Origin: Arthrobacter bussei
GTDB lineage: Bacteria > Actinomycetota > Actinomycetes > Actinomycetales > Micrococcaceae
Length of the DNA stretch: 64,000 nt
Direction: 5' to 3'
Assembly: GCF_009377195.2 (NCBI RefSeq)
Contig: NZ_VJXX01000002.1
Location: forward strand, 124,001-188,000
Shown here: positions 63,853 through 64,000 of the stretch, one piece after another
Numbering within the stretch: the first letter of the stretch is position 1
How the letters are laid out: each line of letters starts with the position of its first letter
The notes under the pieces: model-generated
Seen by the model: only the letters and a program-made list of their open reading frames with translations
The model's database searches: none
Told to the model about the DNA's origin: nothing
Made by a program: the position numbers and the translations under genes

Positions 63853-64000
63853 GTGGTCCTCCTGGGTAGCAGTTGCTGCCCAGCCTACCGAGGGTGGCGG
63901 GCGCCGTGGGGACCGACGGGTGAGTGGTCGCCGGGAGGTCTGCCGTCGGACCGCGAACGAAATCGGGACAACCGGTCACCGCGACCGGCGAGAAGCCCTC

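Overview
The window is high-GC actinobacterial DNA. Several features point to the Micrococcaceae (Arthrobacter and relatives): a complete Pup-proteasome locus with a single fused PafBC regulator, the mycothiol gene mshC, rbpA next to a polyprenol-phosphate mannose synthase, and many genes with a TAnnnT hexamer only 6-7 nt before the start codon, as expected for leaderless mRNAs. The assignment is an inference from gene content. I saw no rRNA, tRNA, CRISPR array, intact insertion sequence or prophage.

Left part (1-25 kb), accessory metabolism. After a cut PhnB/VOC-type gene, a VOC protein, an isochorismatase-like hydrolase and a MOSC protein comes a tightly overlapping operon on the minus strand (10550 to 2266). 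It encodes a lipoprotein solute-binding protein, two permeases, a fused double ATPase, an LLM flavin monooxygenase and a DszC/SfnB-type flavin monooxygenase. Its leader folds like an S-box/SAM-IV riboswitch, so I read it as an organosulfur uptake and desulfurisation operon. Next is a four-carbon sugar-acid (tetronate/threonate-like) operon: DUF1537 kinase, LtnD-type dehydrogenase, GntR regulator and SDR, with a divergent GntP permease. Then follow an amidase, an agmatine deiminase and an APC permease (polyamine/agmatine use), a XRE regulator with an SDR, an AhpD-like protein and a P-loop kinase.

Middle part (25-40 kb). The conserved actinobacterial trio SCO1664-like / DUF3090 / MSMEG_4193-like phosphomutase is followed by a UvrA-like ATPase, peptide deformylase, an S9 peptidase, an RlmA-like methyltransferase, rbpA with a SigR-type promoter, the mannosyltransferase, a YtcJ-like amidohydrolase and the helicase helY.

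Right part (40-64 kb). The order matches the mycobacterial helY-tatC-tatA-pafC-pafB-pafA-prcA-prcB-pup-dop-mpa-trmI region. Differences are an inserted P-loop kinase plus a DUF664/DinB remnant between tatC and helY, and two FKBP-type prolyl isomerases between pafBC and pafA. Pup is deamidated by Dop, ligated to substrates by PafA, and pupylated proteins are unfolded by ARC into the PrcAB chamber; PafBC is the DNA-damage regulator. Beyond it lie a site-2 protease, a HAD hydrolase, a PAC2 protein, mshC, uppP, an aldo/keto reductase, two small actinobacterial proteins, an acyl-CoA dehydrogenase and an M20 peptidase.
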